A stretch of 64,000 bases of DNA from contig CAZKBQ010000018.1 of NCBI GenBank assembly GCA_964550855.1, positions 1-64,000 of the forward strand, read 5' to 3'. This document shows, piece after piece, positions 1-8,563 of the stretch. Origin of the DNA: JAGOBP01 sp964550855 (GTDB lineage: Bacteria; Chloroflexota; Anaerolineae; Fen-1058). Below the pieces are notes generated by a model. That model searched no databases. It was given only the letters and a program-made list of their open reading frames with translations, and had not been told where the DNA came from. Numbering within the stretch: the first letter of the stretch is position 1; each line of letters opens with the position of its first letter. Both the position numbers and the translations under genes were made by a program.

Positions 1-498
1 GGCGTCACGTTCACGCGCGGCGGCTGGCCGTTTGTCATCCTGTCAGCCGGTTATCTGGGTAGTTTGCTGGCTGGCAGCGTGTTGCTCTATCTTTCCAGCC
101 GTCAGCGGTGGGGGCGCGGCCTGATGATCGCGCTAGCGATTCTCATCACGATCTGCACGCTGATGTTGTTCCGCAATGCCTTCGGCGTGTTCTATGGCCT
201 GCTGGCTGCGGTGGCACTGTGGTTCAGCGCCTATCGTCTACCCGCCGAGGTCAACCGGCAAATCGTGCGCTTCATCGCCGTTGCCAGCTGCCTGTACGCG
301 CTGCTGGATATTCGCAGTGATCTGTTTGCGGCCGCGCCGCTAACCACGGGCGTCGTCAATGATGCCGAGGCGTTGAGCGCCCTCACCGGGATTCCGGCCA
401 TCATCTGGGCGATCTTGTGGTCGGCTGTCTCACTTGTCGTGCTCGGTTTCTTTCTCAAATCCGCGCTGCGCGCCGACCCATCGCCGCGCTCCATGTGA
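1..498 (+). CDS. M50 family metallopeptidase, C-terminal part
   Basis: The reading frame is open from base 1, so the gene starts outside the window; 165 residues are visible. It is a membrane protein with several hydrophobic helices. The opening GVTFTRGG and SAGYLGS motifs and the later LYALLDIRSDLF segment are typical of the Peptidase M50B-like family of small zinc-site membrane proteases. The HExxH zinc motif would lie in the missing N-terminal part and cannot be checked. It ends at TGA 496-498, convergent with the next minus-strand gene. The substrate is unknown. Confidence 0.75.
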   Translation, partial: GVTFTRGGWPFVILSAGYLGSLLAGSVLLYLSSRQRWGRGLMIALAILITICTLMLFRNAFGVFYGLLAAVALWFSAYRLPAEVNRQIVRFIAVASCLYALLDIRSDLFAAAPLTTGVVNDAEALSALTGIPAIIWAILWSAVSLVVLGFFLKSALRADPSPRSM

Positions 499-521
499 CC
501 CGCGTGCGATGTCGCCCTTCA

Positions 522-569
522 GCCGGCGAGGCCGGCGCTTGAGCGCCTCACACTGGCGTGTGAGGCGCT
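522..569. terminator. Hairpins between convergent genes
   Basis: Two stem-loops lie between the convergent genes. The first is GCCGGC-GAG-GCCGGC at 522-536. The second is a perfect 12-bp stem with arms at 542-553 and 558-569 and a TGGC loop. No T-run follows on either strand, so this is a possible bidirectional barrier and not a classical intrinsic terminator. Confidence 0.4.
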
Positions 570-665
570 GCCGGTCGGCTGTGCAACGGCAACCAGGCTG
601 CGCCGGCATCCTGACTTTCGTCCACCACAAGGACTACTCGCCCGACCGGCGCGGCCTGAGTGTGC

Positions 666-1339
666 TTATTCTTCGTCTTTCATCACGGCCAGCGGCAGGT
701 CATGATACGGGCGGCCCGACCGGGTGGGTGCGGCCTTTTGGCGCAGACGCTGACGCCGCGCTGCCCGTTCATTGGCCTGCGCCTGGCGGCGCTGCTCCAG
801 CCAGTAGGCCTGATCGGCGCGCGGGGCGCTCTGGCGCATGGGCGGCGGCGCCGGCGGCTGCCGTAGACGCTGCCAGACTGCGACGAAGATCAGGGCCAGC
901 ACGCCGATCATCAGCGCGGTGACGATCTCGATGGTGATTACGGACAGCGTCATGCCCAGCGCAGCACGTTCGGCGCGCTGGAGCATCTGCTGCTGCTCCT
1001 CAGCCCGCATCGCAGCCAGCCGCTGCAGAGTTTTGACCAACTCTGCAACGCGGTCAGTCATCTGTGCGATTGCCTGCCCGACCTTGTAGAAGGCGGTTGA
1101 AAAACCGGCCGTCATAGCCGATGCGTATTCGACGGCATTCGGCGGCGCGGCTGCTGGCGCCGCCGGTGTCTGAGGGACCGGTCGTTGGCTGGTCGTCGGC
1201 GCAGCCTGTGGGCGGGCCGCCTGTGGGTCGCCAGGTGGGTTGAGGCTGTTCATGAACAGCACGCCGACCAAGACACCCACAAAAACGCGAATACAACCAG
1301 AGTCACAATCCAACTGAGCGAGGCGTTTTGTTGAGGCAT
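666..1339 (-). CDS. Small membrane/coiled-coil protein, probable frameshift near the start
   Basis: Family not recognised. The best start is ATG at 1339, preceded at 6 nt by GGAGG; it opens with MPQQNASLSWIVTLVVFAF, the start of a membrane helix. That frame runs to a stop after about 29 codons. The continuing frame, one base off, supplies the rest of the helix (GVLVGVLFMNS) and about 190 more residues: a Pro/Ala-rich linker, a probable coiled coil, a second membrane helix near LSVITIEIVTALMIGVLAL and a basic C-terminus. Adding one base in the A5 run at 1281-1285 joins the two frames. This is either a sequencing or assembly slip or a real disruption. If intact, it is a two-helix membrane protein of about 224 residues. 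Confidence 0.45.
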
Positions 1340-1408
1340 GATGAACCTCCCTTCATTTTCGAAACGATGCTCAGTGCAAATCCATTTGTTCGTCAGTGAG
1401 CCAAGTTG

Positions 1409-1681
1409 TCAGCGCGCCCGAATCGCCTGGATCAGGCGTGGCACACAGGTGCGGGCCGCCGGGTTGATGGTCGGTCTGCGTTGAGCGTCTTCAAGTCGTC
1501 GGTCGGCCCGATCGTACCGCTGTACCGCCCGGCGATACTCATCATCAAACGGATCGAGCGTGAAACCATGACAGGCGGCGCGGGTCTGTTCGAGCACGTC
1601 CAGACTGCTGCGCGCCAGCTCGCGCTCACGCTTCAGCCGAGCAAGTTCTTCACAGTCGGTGGGCGATGATTGGTTCGACAT
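1409..1681 (-). CDS. Small charged hypothetical protein (90 aa)
   Basis: Family not recognised. The ATG at 1681 has GGGGG four bases upstream. The protein is mostly charged helix (LARLKRERELARSSLDVLEQ, later DEYRRAVQRYDRADRRLEDAQRR), probably an alpha-helical hairpin, with one Cys near the N-terminus and another in the middle. It sits 34 bp after the SWIM-like gene on the same strand and is probably cotranscribed with it. No signal peptide or membrane segment is seen. Confidence 0.5.
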   Translation of the reverse strand: MSNQSSPTDCEELARLKRERELARSSLDVLEQTRAACHGFTLDPFDDEYRRAVQRYDRADRRLEDAQRRPTINPAARTCVPRLIQAIRAR

Positions 1682-1715
1682 AGCGCCCCCCTGTGAATCG
1701 AATGAGCAGCTCCTG

Positions 1716-1988
1716 TCAGGCCAATATGGCGACGGCCTGTGGGATCAAATTCGATTCCAAGATTCGTTCCACTGCCAGCGTGTGGCGGCACCAGCCCGTA
1801 CCATAGGCGTGCTGCAGTGCGCTCCACATCCCACAATCGCACAGCCAGCCGTCGGCGTACAACCTCAACGTGTGCACGCTATGCCGTCCGTGAAAGGTGG
1901 CGCGTTCCCCATCAAACAAGATGACGCGCCCCGGCTCGTGTGCGTAAGCAAGACCCTTGATGCGTTCTTCAATCTGATCGGATAACAT
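1716..1988 (-). CDS. SWIM-type zinc-finger mini-protein (90 aa)
   Basis: A small protein whose centre carries the SWIM zinc-ligand pattern CxC...CxH: C50 and C52 in WLCDCG, then C67 and H69 in GWCRHTLAVE. SWIM domains are known as nucleic-acid or protein-binding zinc modules, usually attached to helicases or transposases, but here the domain is essentially the whole protein. The ATG at 1988 has a GGGAGG ribosome-binding site 6 nt upstream. It heads a short minus-strand unit with the 90-aa helical protein. Its role is unknown; nucleic-acid binding is inference from the domain. Confidence 0.6.
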   Translation of the reverse strand: MLSDQIEERIKGLAYAHEPGRVILFDGERATFHGRHSVHTLRLYADGWLCDCGMWSALQHAYGTGWCRHTLAVERILESNLIPQAVAILA

Positions 1989-2103
1989 GGCTGGCCTCCC
2001 AAATCCTGTTCATGTGGATGAGTCATTCAGTTCGCCGTCGTTCTATCCATAGCATACCGTCTGCCGCTGACAAAACCTATTAGGGCCTGAGCCATAGCCT
2101 GAC

Positions 2104-2138
2104 AAAAAACGGGGCGGTGATGGACACCGCCCCGTTTT
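2104..2138 (-). terminator. Rho-independent terminator of the ATPase/radical SAM operon
   Basis: A perfect 14-bp stem (arms 2106-2119 and 2125-2138) with a 5-nt loop lies 28 bp after the radical SAM stop codon. Read on the minus strand the stem is followed by a T6 run; on the plus strand T4 falls inside the stem. It isolates the operon from the small genes below it. Confidence 0.85.
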
Positions 2139-2165
2139 GGGTCGCGCGAACCTGTCACGAACCTG

Positions 2166-3638
2166 TTACAGCAGACCATGCACCTTCATAAGTCTGAGCG
2201 ATTCGAGCCTCAATGCTTCCGGCAGCAACGCCTGGTAAATCCGGCAGTTGGGGCTGGACACATCCCATCGCCCGGTGGCGCGATACGTTTCCAGCGGACA
2301 GCCGCCGCTGCAATAGTAACGGTATGTGCAGTCGCGGCAGCCGGTCTTGGTTTCAACCGACAGGTTGTGCAGCGGCCCGGCGGCCACCAGCTTCAGCACA
2401 TCGTCGCCCAGATCCGCGCTCACGGGCTGATCCAGCTGCATCTGACACTGCGCGATCTGGCCGGTGTGGCTGATGACGATATAGCTCTGGCCCACGCCGC
2501 AGGTGTGCGCGTGCGCCCCGCCCTGCACCCGATCGAGCAGCCCGTTGAAAAACGGCTGCGTCGGGAGATGCGATTCGATCACTCGATAGGCGGCCAGCAT
2601 ACCCTCGATGATGATCGATTCCTCCAACGCCAGCTCTTCGGGTGTCGATCGGCCAATCGGCTGGCGGTAGAAATTCAGGCTTAGCGGCAGACCCCGATCG
2701 ATCATCGCCCACTTCACGGCCTCCGCCGCGCCCGCCGCGTTGAGTCGAGTGATCGTCACGGTGATGTCGGGGCGCACGCCGCGCGGCAGCAACACCTCAT
2801 CGATGGTGTGCGCCACGCGCTCAAACGTCGCGCCGCCGTGTTTGTCGGGCCGCAGTCGATCGTGCAGCGCGCCGACCCCGTCGAGCGAGATCATCAGCTT
2901 CACGCGGTTGTCGATCAGCCAGTTGACATCGTCGTCCGACCAGTAAGTGCCGTTGCTGAGCACGACGGCCTTGAGACCAAGGCCGGTTGTGTCCGACAAG
3001 TGACGCGCATGAGCGTGCAGTTCGCGCACCCGCTTGAAGTGCAGCGCGGCCTCGCCGCCCGCGTACTTGAGTTTGACCTGCTTGAAGCCGTGCGCCCGCG
3101 CGGAACGGAACACCGCCTCCACCGCGCGGCGGCCGATGTCCGCGCTCATGTGCGCCGACGACTTCTGCACGTAACAATACGGACAATCGAGGTTGCAGGC
3201 ATTGGTCACGTGCAGCCACGCGGTCAAAGTCTCCGGTTCGGTCGCCCGTGCTCGCGGCGAACGTCCCGCCGGGGTGATGAGGTTCTGCGCCGCCAGCTGC
3301 TGATCCACCGGCTGGCTCAACGGCTGCGGACGTTGAAAATCCTGCCAGCGCGCCCACGCCGCATCGTTCAGCACGGCGGGACCGTCGGGCGCATAAGGGC
3401 TAAAGGCCAGATGACATCCTTGCGGCAAGGCGTCGGTGAGCACGCCCGGCAGCTGGGCATACGGGGCATTCACAACCTGTGCCGGCTCGCGCGAGCCGAT
3501 CGATCCGGCGCAGGCGCAGTCATAGTCGGTCTCCGGCTCAACGCCGTCGAACGACAACACAAAGGCCCGATCGGGACACGCGCAATCGTCGTCGCGCTCC
3601 ACCGATCGGGCGGCCAGAACCAGCGGCCGGTTAGTCAT
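2166..3638 (-). CDS. Radical SAM/SPASM domain protein, peptide-maturase type
   Basis: 490 residues. The radical SAM [4Fe-4S] motif is C148-NLD-C152-PY-C155 in NACNLDCPYCYV. The C-terminal SPASM region carries many further cysteines (CGVGQSY, AQCQM, CRDCTYRYYCSGGCP, SPNCRIY) that should bind auxiliary clusters. Family knowledge: SPASM enzymes modify peptides or proteins, as sulfatase maturases and sactipeptide or thioether maturases do. The ATG at 3638 was chosen because GGAGGG lies upstream and the start overlaps the preceding gene by 8 bp (ATGACTAA), implying translational coupling. The first 45 residues hold two near-identical DxDCAC motifs (C19/C21 and C41/C43), which may bind metal or mimic a substrate. 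No obvious precursor peptide gene is next to it; the substrate is unknown. Confidence 0.88.
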   Translation of the reverse strand: MTNRPLVLAARSVERDDDCACPDRAFVLSFDGVEPETDYDCACAGSIGSREPAQVVNAPYAQLPGVLTDALPQGCHLAFSPYAPDGPAVLNDAAWARWQDFQRPQPLSQPVDQQLAAQNLITPAGRSPRARATEPETLTAWLHVTNACNLDCPYCYVQKSSAHMSADIGRRAVEAVFRSARAHGFKQVKLKYAGGEAALHFKRVRELHAHARHLSDTTGLGLKAVVLSNGTYWSDDDVNWLIDNRVKLMISLDGVGALHDRLRPDKHGGATFERVAHTIDEVLLPRGVRPDITVTITRLNAAGAAEAVKWAMIDRGLPLSLNFYRQPIGRSTPEELALEESIIIEGMLAAYRVIESHLPTQPFFNGLLDRVQGGAHAHTCGVGQSYIVISHTGQIAQCQMQLDQPVSADLGDDVLKLVAAGPLHNLSVETKTGCRDCTYRYYCSGGCPLETYRATGRWDVSSPNCRIYQALLPEALRLESLRLMKVHGLL

Positions 3639-6600
3639 CGGCCCCTCCCTCCAGTTTGAGTATCTCATCGGACAGGCCGGCGACTTCGTACAGGAATTGC
3701 TCGATGTTGCCCAGGTCTTCGATGTTGGCGCTGATCGTATCGACCGGATAGCGCTGGCGTTGCGCCTGCACGGCGCGGTAGAAATCATCCTGTTCGCGGC
3801 CGTTGAATTTCTTGATATAGCTGTACAGCCGGTCGTACAGCAGGGTCAGCGAACTGGAGCGCGGCGAATACAGCTGCGCGTACCATGCGCCCAGCGAGTA
3901 GCACTCAGCCGCGCGGTTGAGATACTGCTTGGCCTCCTCATCGTGAGCCACCAGATGCTGACGATGTTCACGCTGCTCGTCGCCCGGATGTTCCTCGCCG
4001 ATTTCTTTGGTGCGCTTCATGAATTGTTCCAGCGCCAGATAGCCGCGCAGGCCGTACATCTTGCTGAGCTGAGCAAAGATCAGCAGATTGTCACGTTCCG
4101 CCGGCCTGGGGGCATAACCTTCGGGCAAATTGTCTTTATCGATGGGGCGGATCAAATAGGGTCGTTTGGTTTCGATGCCATCCTGTTCGATTTCTTCTTC
4201 TATTTCCCTCAGGACTGTTTCAGCCTCTTGATATTTACCAGCATAGAAGTGCGTCAGCCCGATGTTGACGCGCGCATCCATTTCCAGCCGTTTCAGTCTG
4301 AGTTGTTTGGCTTCATTGGCGGCTTCCGTCAGATAGTACAAGGCGTCGCGGTAACGGGTCGGCCAGCGCGGCGAGCGACCTTCACCACTGGCCGCGCGAA
4401 TGCGATCGCGGTGCAGGCAACCCAGCTCGATGCGGGCTTCGATACGGCGGGCTGGCTCGTTCAGGTCGATGCGGCCCGGTTCGGGATGATCGGGGTTGAG
4501 GGGCAGGAACAAGCCGTGCGCCTCGGTGAGCAGTTCTTCGGCCACGCTATAGAGCTGCTCGGCTTCGGTCACCGAGGCTTCCTGGTAACGGCTGCGATTG
4601 GCCAGGCGGCGCAGAGCTTCGCCCAGTTGGAGCAGTGCCAGCCCCAACCCGCGCGGTTCTTCGGCACGGCGGAAGTAGGCCACGGCCAGCGCCGCTTCTT
4701 TCCAGGCATCTTCCGGTTCATTGCGGTCATTGAAGATCAGCGCCAGGGTATTGTGACTGTAGGCAATGGCGACCTCTTCGCCCAGCTGCTTGCGGATCTC
4801 CAACCCGTCCCGGCAGACGCGCACCGCGCGCATGCGCCCCATATCCGACAGCAACCGCGACTGGTTGTTCAGCACGTTGGCCCGGAACGCCAGCATGCCG
4901 ACTTCGCGGATGTAGTACAAAGCCCGGCCATAGTAGTCGAGTGCCTTGCGGAATTGACCCAGATTAACGCAGCCGTATCCCATGGCGTTGTAAATAAAGG
5001 AAATAACGCGTCGCATCAGCCGATAAGCCGGGTGGTGTGATGCGGTCCCCTGCATACCATTGCCTGGCACACCGCAAAAACCTTTTTCATCGACACCGAC
5101 CTTTGATTCTGCAGCAGGAACGACTATCTCAGATTCCGTCTTGCGGGTAAATTCAACAAGGACATCTACCGTTTGTTTCAACTCGGACACCGCTTCTTCC
5201 ACATTATCGGCCATTAAGATTCGTGCATAGCTACGCCAACAAGTCCGCTGACCACGCGCAAATGTATGATTCCAACTCCTCCAATCTTTCTTGTCTTGTT
5301 GGTTACCGAATTGCAGTGATTCAGCGGCACGATCAATGTTGTCCGCGAAGTCGATGGCGCGTTGATAGTCTTTGCGGAAGACAAAGCGCATCACCCAGCG
5401 TACAGCGTCATCGTGTTGAACAGCCCGCCGCAGCACTTGCAATAATGTCTCGCCGCGGTCAAAGACCACCTGACGAGGTTTAAAGTCAACAAAACGCAGG
5501 GCATCTTCATCATGCAGCATGCGCCAGAGCTCGGCCTGGATGAGAATTTCATAGTCCTCGTCTTCAGCCGCAATGAATCGTCGCCGTGAAGCTAGTTCAA
5601 AGAAATCTTCGTTAAAACCCTTCTCTGGATCGAGCAGTAAGCCATAATACATGGCTTCAAGATCGAGTTCTCGAATAGCCTCTTGAATCTTATTGCGGTG
5701 TTCTCGTTCCCGGTCGCCCAGCGGCGGAAATGTCAGGCGACGCGCCTCTGTTGGTGCGAACAGTCTCAGGCTGCGCTCATCGCTTTCCTGGTATTCGCGG
5801 CGTTGCTGTTGCAGTTTATCTCGCTGGAAAATGGCCCACTTTTGCAGTTGCGTGTACAAGGTGCGGCGGGCGGCCTGCTCATCGCGGCGATTCTGCTCGT
5901 AACGCGCGCGGTCGGCCTCCAGCCGTTCTCGAATCCGAGCCAGGCGCGTGTTCGGTTCCGGGTCCGGATACAAGGGCGACATATGCTCGGCGAACAGGCG
6001 GTAAATGTCATCCTGCAAGCCGTGCCGCACGGCGCCCGGTTGGGGCTCTGTCGTGTCCGCTTCGTCAAAGCGCCACCACGTGGGCCGTGAACGGACCAAA
6101 AACAACCCGGCCATCTGCTGCAGCTGTTCATCGATCTGATTGACGCGCTGCGGGTTGGCCTTCCACTCCTCGGGTGACAACCCTTTCAGGTTATCCAGCA
6201 CAAAGTGCAACTGCGCAGCCGAGAGACCGCGCCGCGCCCGTACCAGCGCCAGCAAGATGCGATAGCGCAGATCGGCGACATTACGGGAATCGAACAACAG
6301 GTTGATGAAGTGCTCTTCAACTTGCCATTGCGCCCACTCCAGCGCCGGGGTGGTGTTTGCGGTCGAGTCTGTGCCAACTTCATTGACGACACGCTTCCAC
6401 GACCACTGCAGCTGCTCGGGCACATGCCGACCCTCGGCCACCAATTGGGCGTACAGCGCCAGACGAACGGGCACGCCGCCTGTGTATAACCACACGACCT
6501 TGGAGCGTTCTTCATTGTCGGCCAGATATTGAATATCCTTGGCCAGCCGCGCGGCTTCCGGCTGGGGGCGTTGCGCCAATTCGGCAGCCAGCACACGGAA

Positions 6601-7401
6601 GTATTCGCGTGTCTCATCGGCGGTGAATGGTTCGGCCCACACTTCCTTGACGACGGTCCCGACTGCGGCTTCGCCATAGGCGTCCTTGACCGCCGTCTTT
6701 AGCTCGTCAAAGAAGCGCCGTCCGCCCCGGCCGCGCCCGGCGCAGATCAAAGTCGTATTGGGCAACTTTTGCGCCGCGATCTGGCGTTTGAGCCATTCCA
6801 ATGTGCGCGTCTGCATGTCATCCGGGGTCAGCACGCCTTTGTCAAGCAGCCACTCCGAGCTGAGGATCGCCAGTTGTTCAGTGGTGTCCAGCAGCCACAC
6901 CAGTCGCCGCTCCCCGGCTGTCTTCTCGTAATCAGTCAGGAATGCGCGTTCGGCGCGTTCGGCGGCTTCGCGCACCAGCCGATATTCCATGCCTTGACCG
7001 AGCTGGCGCTGATAATTCTTATAGGCGTCTTCGAAGGCAGGGAAGTGCACCTCGGCGTGATAGCTCTCGCTAAGCGCGCGCACAAAGTGGCTCTGAGCGT
7101 GCAGGTGGATGTCGATCAAATCGATCGGCTCAGTAACCGCCACCGGCCGATCGGCCCGCCGCTGCCAACGACTCTGCGGGTCGCTCAGCAGCCGATGAAT
7201 CTCCTCGATCAAGCGGGTCTTGCCGTAACCGCCTTCCGGCTCGCCGCGTTCGGCCGCTTCATGCGGGCCGCGGATGAAGACTAATCGAAAGTCCGTGCCG
7301 GCCGCAAAGATCGCCTCTTGAATCTGGGCCAGCTCCGGCTCACGTCCGATCAGCTGCGAGGTCTTGTGCGCGGCGATCAAACCGGTGATGGTCTCGTCCA
7401 T
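3631..7401 (-). CDS. Large STAND-like ATPase with C-terminal TPR repeats (1256 aa)
   Basis: The N-terminus has a QLIGRE..L motif as in ORC/STAND ATPases, then a Walker A-like segment (IRGP, later GGYGKTRLIEEI near residues 57-68) with about ten extra residues between the first glycine and the GK. Walker B is probably RRLVWLLDTTEQL near 165-180. A winged-helix-like and linker region follows, then a long alpha-helical half with TPR-like units (for example ALDYYGRALYYIREVG and AIAYSHNTLALIFNDRNEPEDAW). Family knowledge: STAND proteins are signal-gated ATPase switches that oligomerise, with TPRs as the sensor. GAGGAG precedes ATG 7401. The gene lies 12 bp after the preceding ATPase and overlaps the radical SAM gene. 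The ligand is unknown. Confidence 0.8.
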   Translation of the reverse strand: MDETITGLIAAHKTSQLIGREPELAQIQEAIFAAGTDFRLVFIRGPHEAAERGEPEGGYGKTRLIEEIHRLLSDPQSRWQRRADRPVAVTEPIDLIDIHLHAQSHFVRALSESYHAEVHFPAFEDAYKNYQRQLGQGMEYRLVREAAERAERAFLTDYEKTAGERRLVWLLDTTEQLAILSSEWLLDKGVLTPDDMQTRTLEWLKRQIAAQKLPNTTLICAGRGRGGRRFFDELKTAVKDAYGEAAVGTVVKEVWAEPFTADETREYFRVLAAELAQRPQPEAARLAKDIQYLADNEERSKVVWLYTGGVPVRLALYAQLVAEGRHVPEQLQWSWKRVVNEVGTDSTANTTPALEWAQWQVEEHFINLLFDSRNVADLRYRILLALVRARRGLSAAQLHFVLDNLKGLSPEEWKANPQRVNQIDEQLQQMAGLFLVRSRPTWWRFDEADTTEPQPGAVRHGLQDDIYRLFAEHMSPLYPDPEPNTRLARIRERLEADRARYEQNRRDEQAARRTLYTQLQKWAIFQRDKLQQQRREYQESDERSLRLFAPTEARRLTFPPLGDREREHRNKIQEAIRELDLEAMYYGLLLDPEKGFNEDFFELASRRRFIAAEDEDYEILIQAELWRMLHDEDALRFVDFKPRQVVFDRGETLLQVLRRAVQHDDAVRWVMRFVFRKDYQRAIDFADNIDRAAESLQFGNQQDKKDWRSWNHTFARGQRTCWRSYARILMADNVEEAVSELKQTVDVLVEFTRKTESEIVVPAAESKVGVDEKGFCGVPGNGMQGTASHHPAYRLMRRVISFIYNAMGYGCVNLGQFRKALDYYGRALYYIREVGMLAFRANVLNNQSRLLSDMGRMRAVRVCRDGLEIRKQLGEEVAIAYSHNTLALIFNDRNEPEDAWKEAALAVAYFRRAEEPRGLGLALLQLGEALRRLANRSRYQEASVTEAEQLYSVAEELLTEAHGLFLPLNPDHPEPGRIDLNEPARRIEARIELGCLHRDRIRAASGEGRSPRWPTRYRDALYYLTEAANEAKQLRLKRLEMDARVNIGLTHFYAGKYQEAETVLREIEEEIEQDGIETKRPYLIRPIDKDNLPEGYAPRPAERDNLLIFAQLSKMYGLRGYLALEQFMKRTKEIGEEHPGDEQREHRQHLVAHDEEAKQYLNRAAECYSLGAWYAQLYSPRSSSLTLLYDRLYSYIKKFNGREQDDFYRAVQAQRQRYPVDTISANIEDLGNIEQFLYEVAGLSDEILKLEGGADD

Positions 7402-7412
7402 GATTCTCCTCC

Positions 7413-8504
7413 TCAGGGCAGCTGCGCCCAGGCTTTCGCCATCTCGCGCAGCCCGGGAGTGATGTAGTAGCGAGCGGTCTTTTCACGGTGCGCCACGATG
7501 CCGCGCTCAAACAGGGCCTTCAGGCGCGGATCATCAATCGGGACGACGAGGCTTTGGAACAGATCGCGCTCAGTCCAATCTGAATCAAACTGGCTCGCGA
7601 GAGCGACCAGCAGCTGGAACTGCGCATCGGATAGCAGCGACGTCAAACCGCCGGCGGCGACAGCGACAGTGACCGCCAACAGGCACTCTTTGACAATCTC
7701 TTTGGTGATAAGCGGCTGCACGCCCAGTTGATGGTGTTGAACCGCGCGTTTCAGCAGATGGGTATTGAGGCCGGGGTGATTCCACTGATAAGGCCTCAGT
7801 TGATCGGTCAGTTTCAGATCGGTCAACAGCTGCGCGGTGACGTCCGGCTGCTGTGGTGCGAGCACCGACCAGTTTTCCAGTCGTTTCTGCAGCTGCTGCT
7901 CTGGCTCGTCGCCTTTCAATTCCTCCAGCATCAGGCGACGCTCGTTCCAGGCCAGGTCGTTGGATTGCAAAGCGTATTCGTCGCGACGGAAGATCACCAC
8001 GCGGGTGCAGCTGCGTCGCGCGAAGACGGCCAGCAGGCCCTCCTCGATTTCCAGCCGGAGCAGATCGTCAACTTCCTCAAAGCTATCGACGATCAAGAGC
8101 GGCGTCAGGTCGGCGCAGTCCCGGCATAGGTCCGCCGCCAGCGCATCCAGCATCGAGTCAACGGGCACCGTGGCATCGTAGGCGTGCACCTTTGCGCCGC
8201 ACGGATGAGCGCAGGCGGCCGTGACGGCCTTCGCCACCCACTGTTTTCGGCCCTCGCCATCAGCGACGTCCGGTTCATCGCCGCGAATTTCGGGGGTGCG
8301 CGTCAGATTGATCCAGAAGACCAGGCGGCCGAGTTGACGCGCGTGATCGCGGAAGCGGTGGGCGAGGTAGGACTTGCCCATCCCCGGCGGCCCCAGTACG
8401 GAGAGCACCCGTTGATCCGGTTCCGGGTCGTCAATCCATGCCTGAAGTTGATCAAGAATTGCCTGCCGGCCAACAAATAACTCGGGGATAAAGGGTTCAG
8501 GCAT
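7413..8504 (-). CDS. P-loop ATPase, AAA/STAND type (363 aa)
   Basis: It opens with FVGRQAILDQL, the box typical of ORC/STAND ATPases, followed by Walker A GPPGMGKS at 38-45 and Walker B LTPLLIVDSFEEVDDL near 140. The C-terminal part ends in a winged-helix-like region (FERGIVAHREKTARYYITPGLREM). The start is set at ATG 8504, which has GGAGG at 6 nt; a TTG at 8567 would overlap the upstream gene but lacks such a site. It is the fourth gene of the operon. There is no membrane segment; it is probably cytoplasmic. The substrate or effector is unknown. Confidence 0.8.
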   Translation of the reverse strand: MPEPFIPELFVGRQAILDQLQAWIDDPEPDQRVLSVLGPPGMGKSYLAHRFRDHARQLGRLVFWINLTRTPEIRGDEPDVADGEGRKQWVAKAVTAACAHPCGAKVHAYDATVPVDSMLDALAADLCRDCADLTPLLIVDSFEEVDDLLRLEIEEGLLAVFARRSCTRVVIFRRDEYALQSNDLAWNERRLMLEELKGDEPEQQLQKRLENWSVLAPQQPDVTAQLLTDLKLTDQLRPYQWNHPGLNTHLLKRAVQHHQLGVQPLITKEIVKECLLAVTVAVAAGGLTSLLSDAQFQLLVALASQFDSDWTERDLFQSLVVPIDDPRLKALFERGIVAHREKTARYYITPGLREMAKAWAQLP

Positions 8505-8563
8505 TCGCTTCCTCCGGGGCGGCGCGGCTGCGCCACAAGAAATGAGCCGCGCGGCCCGGTCGC

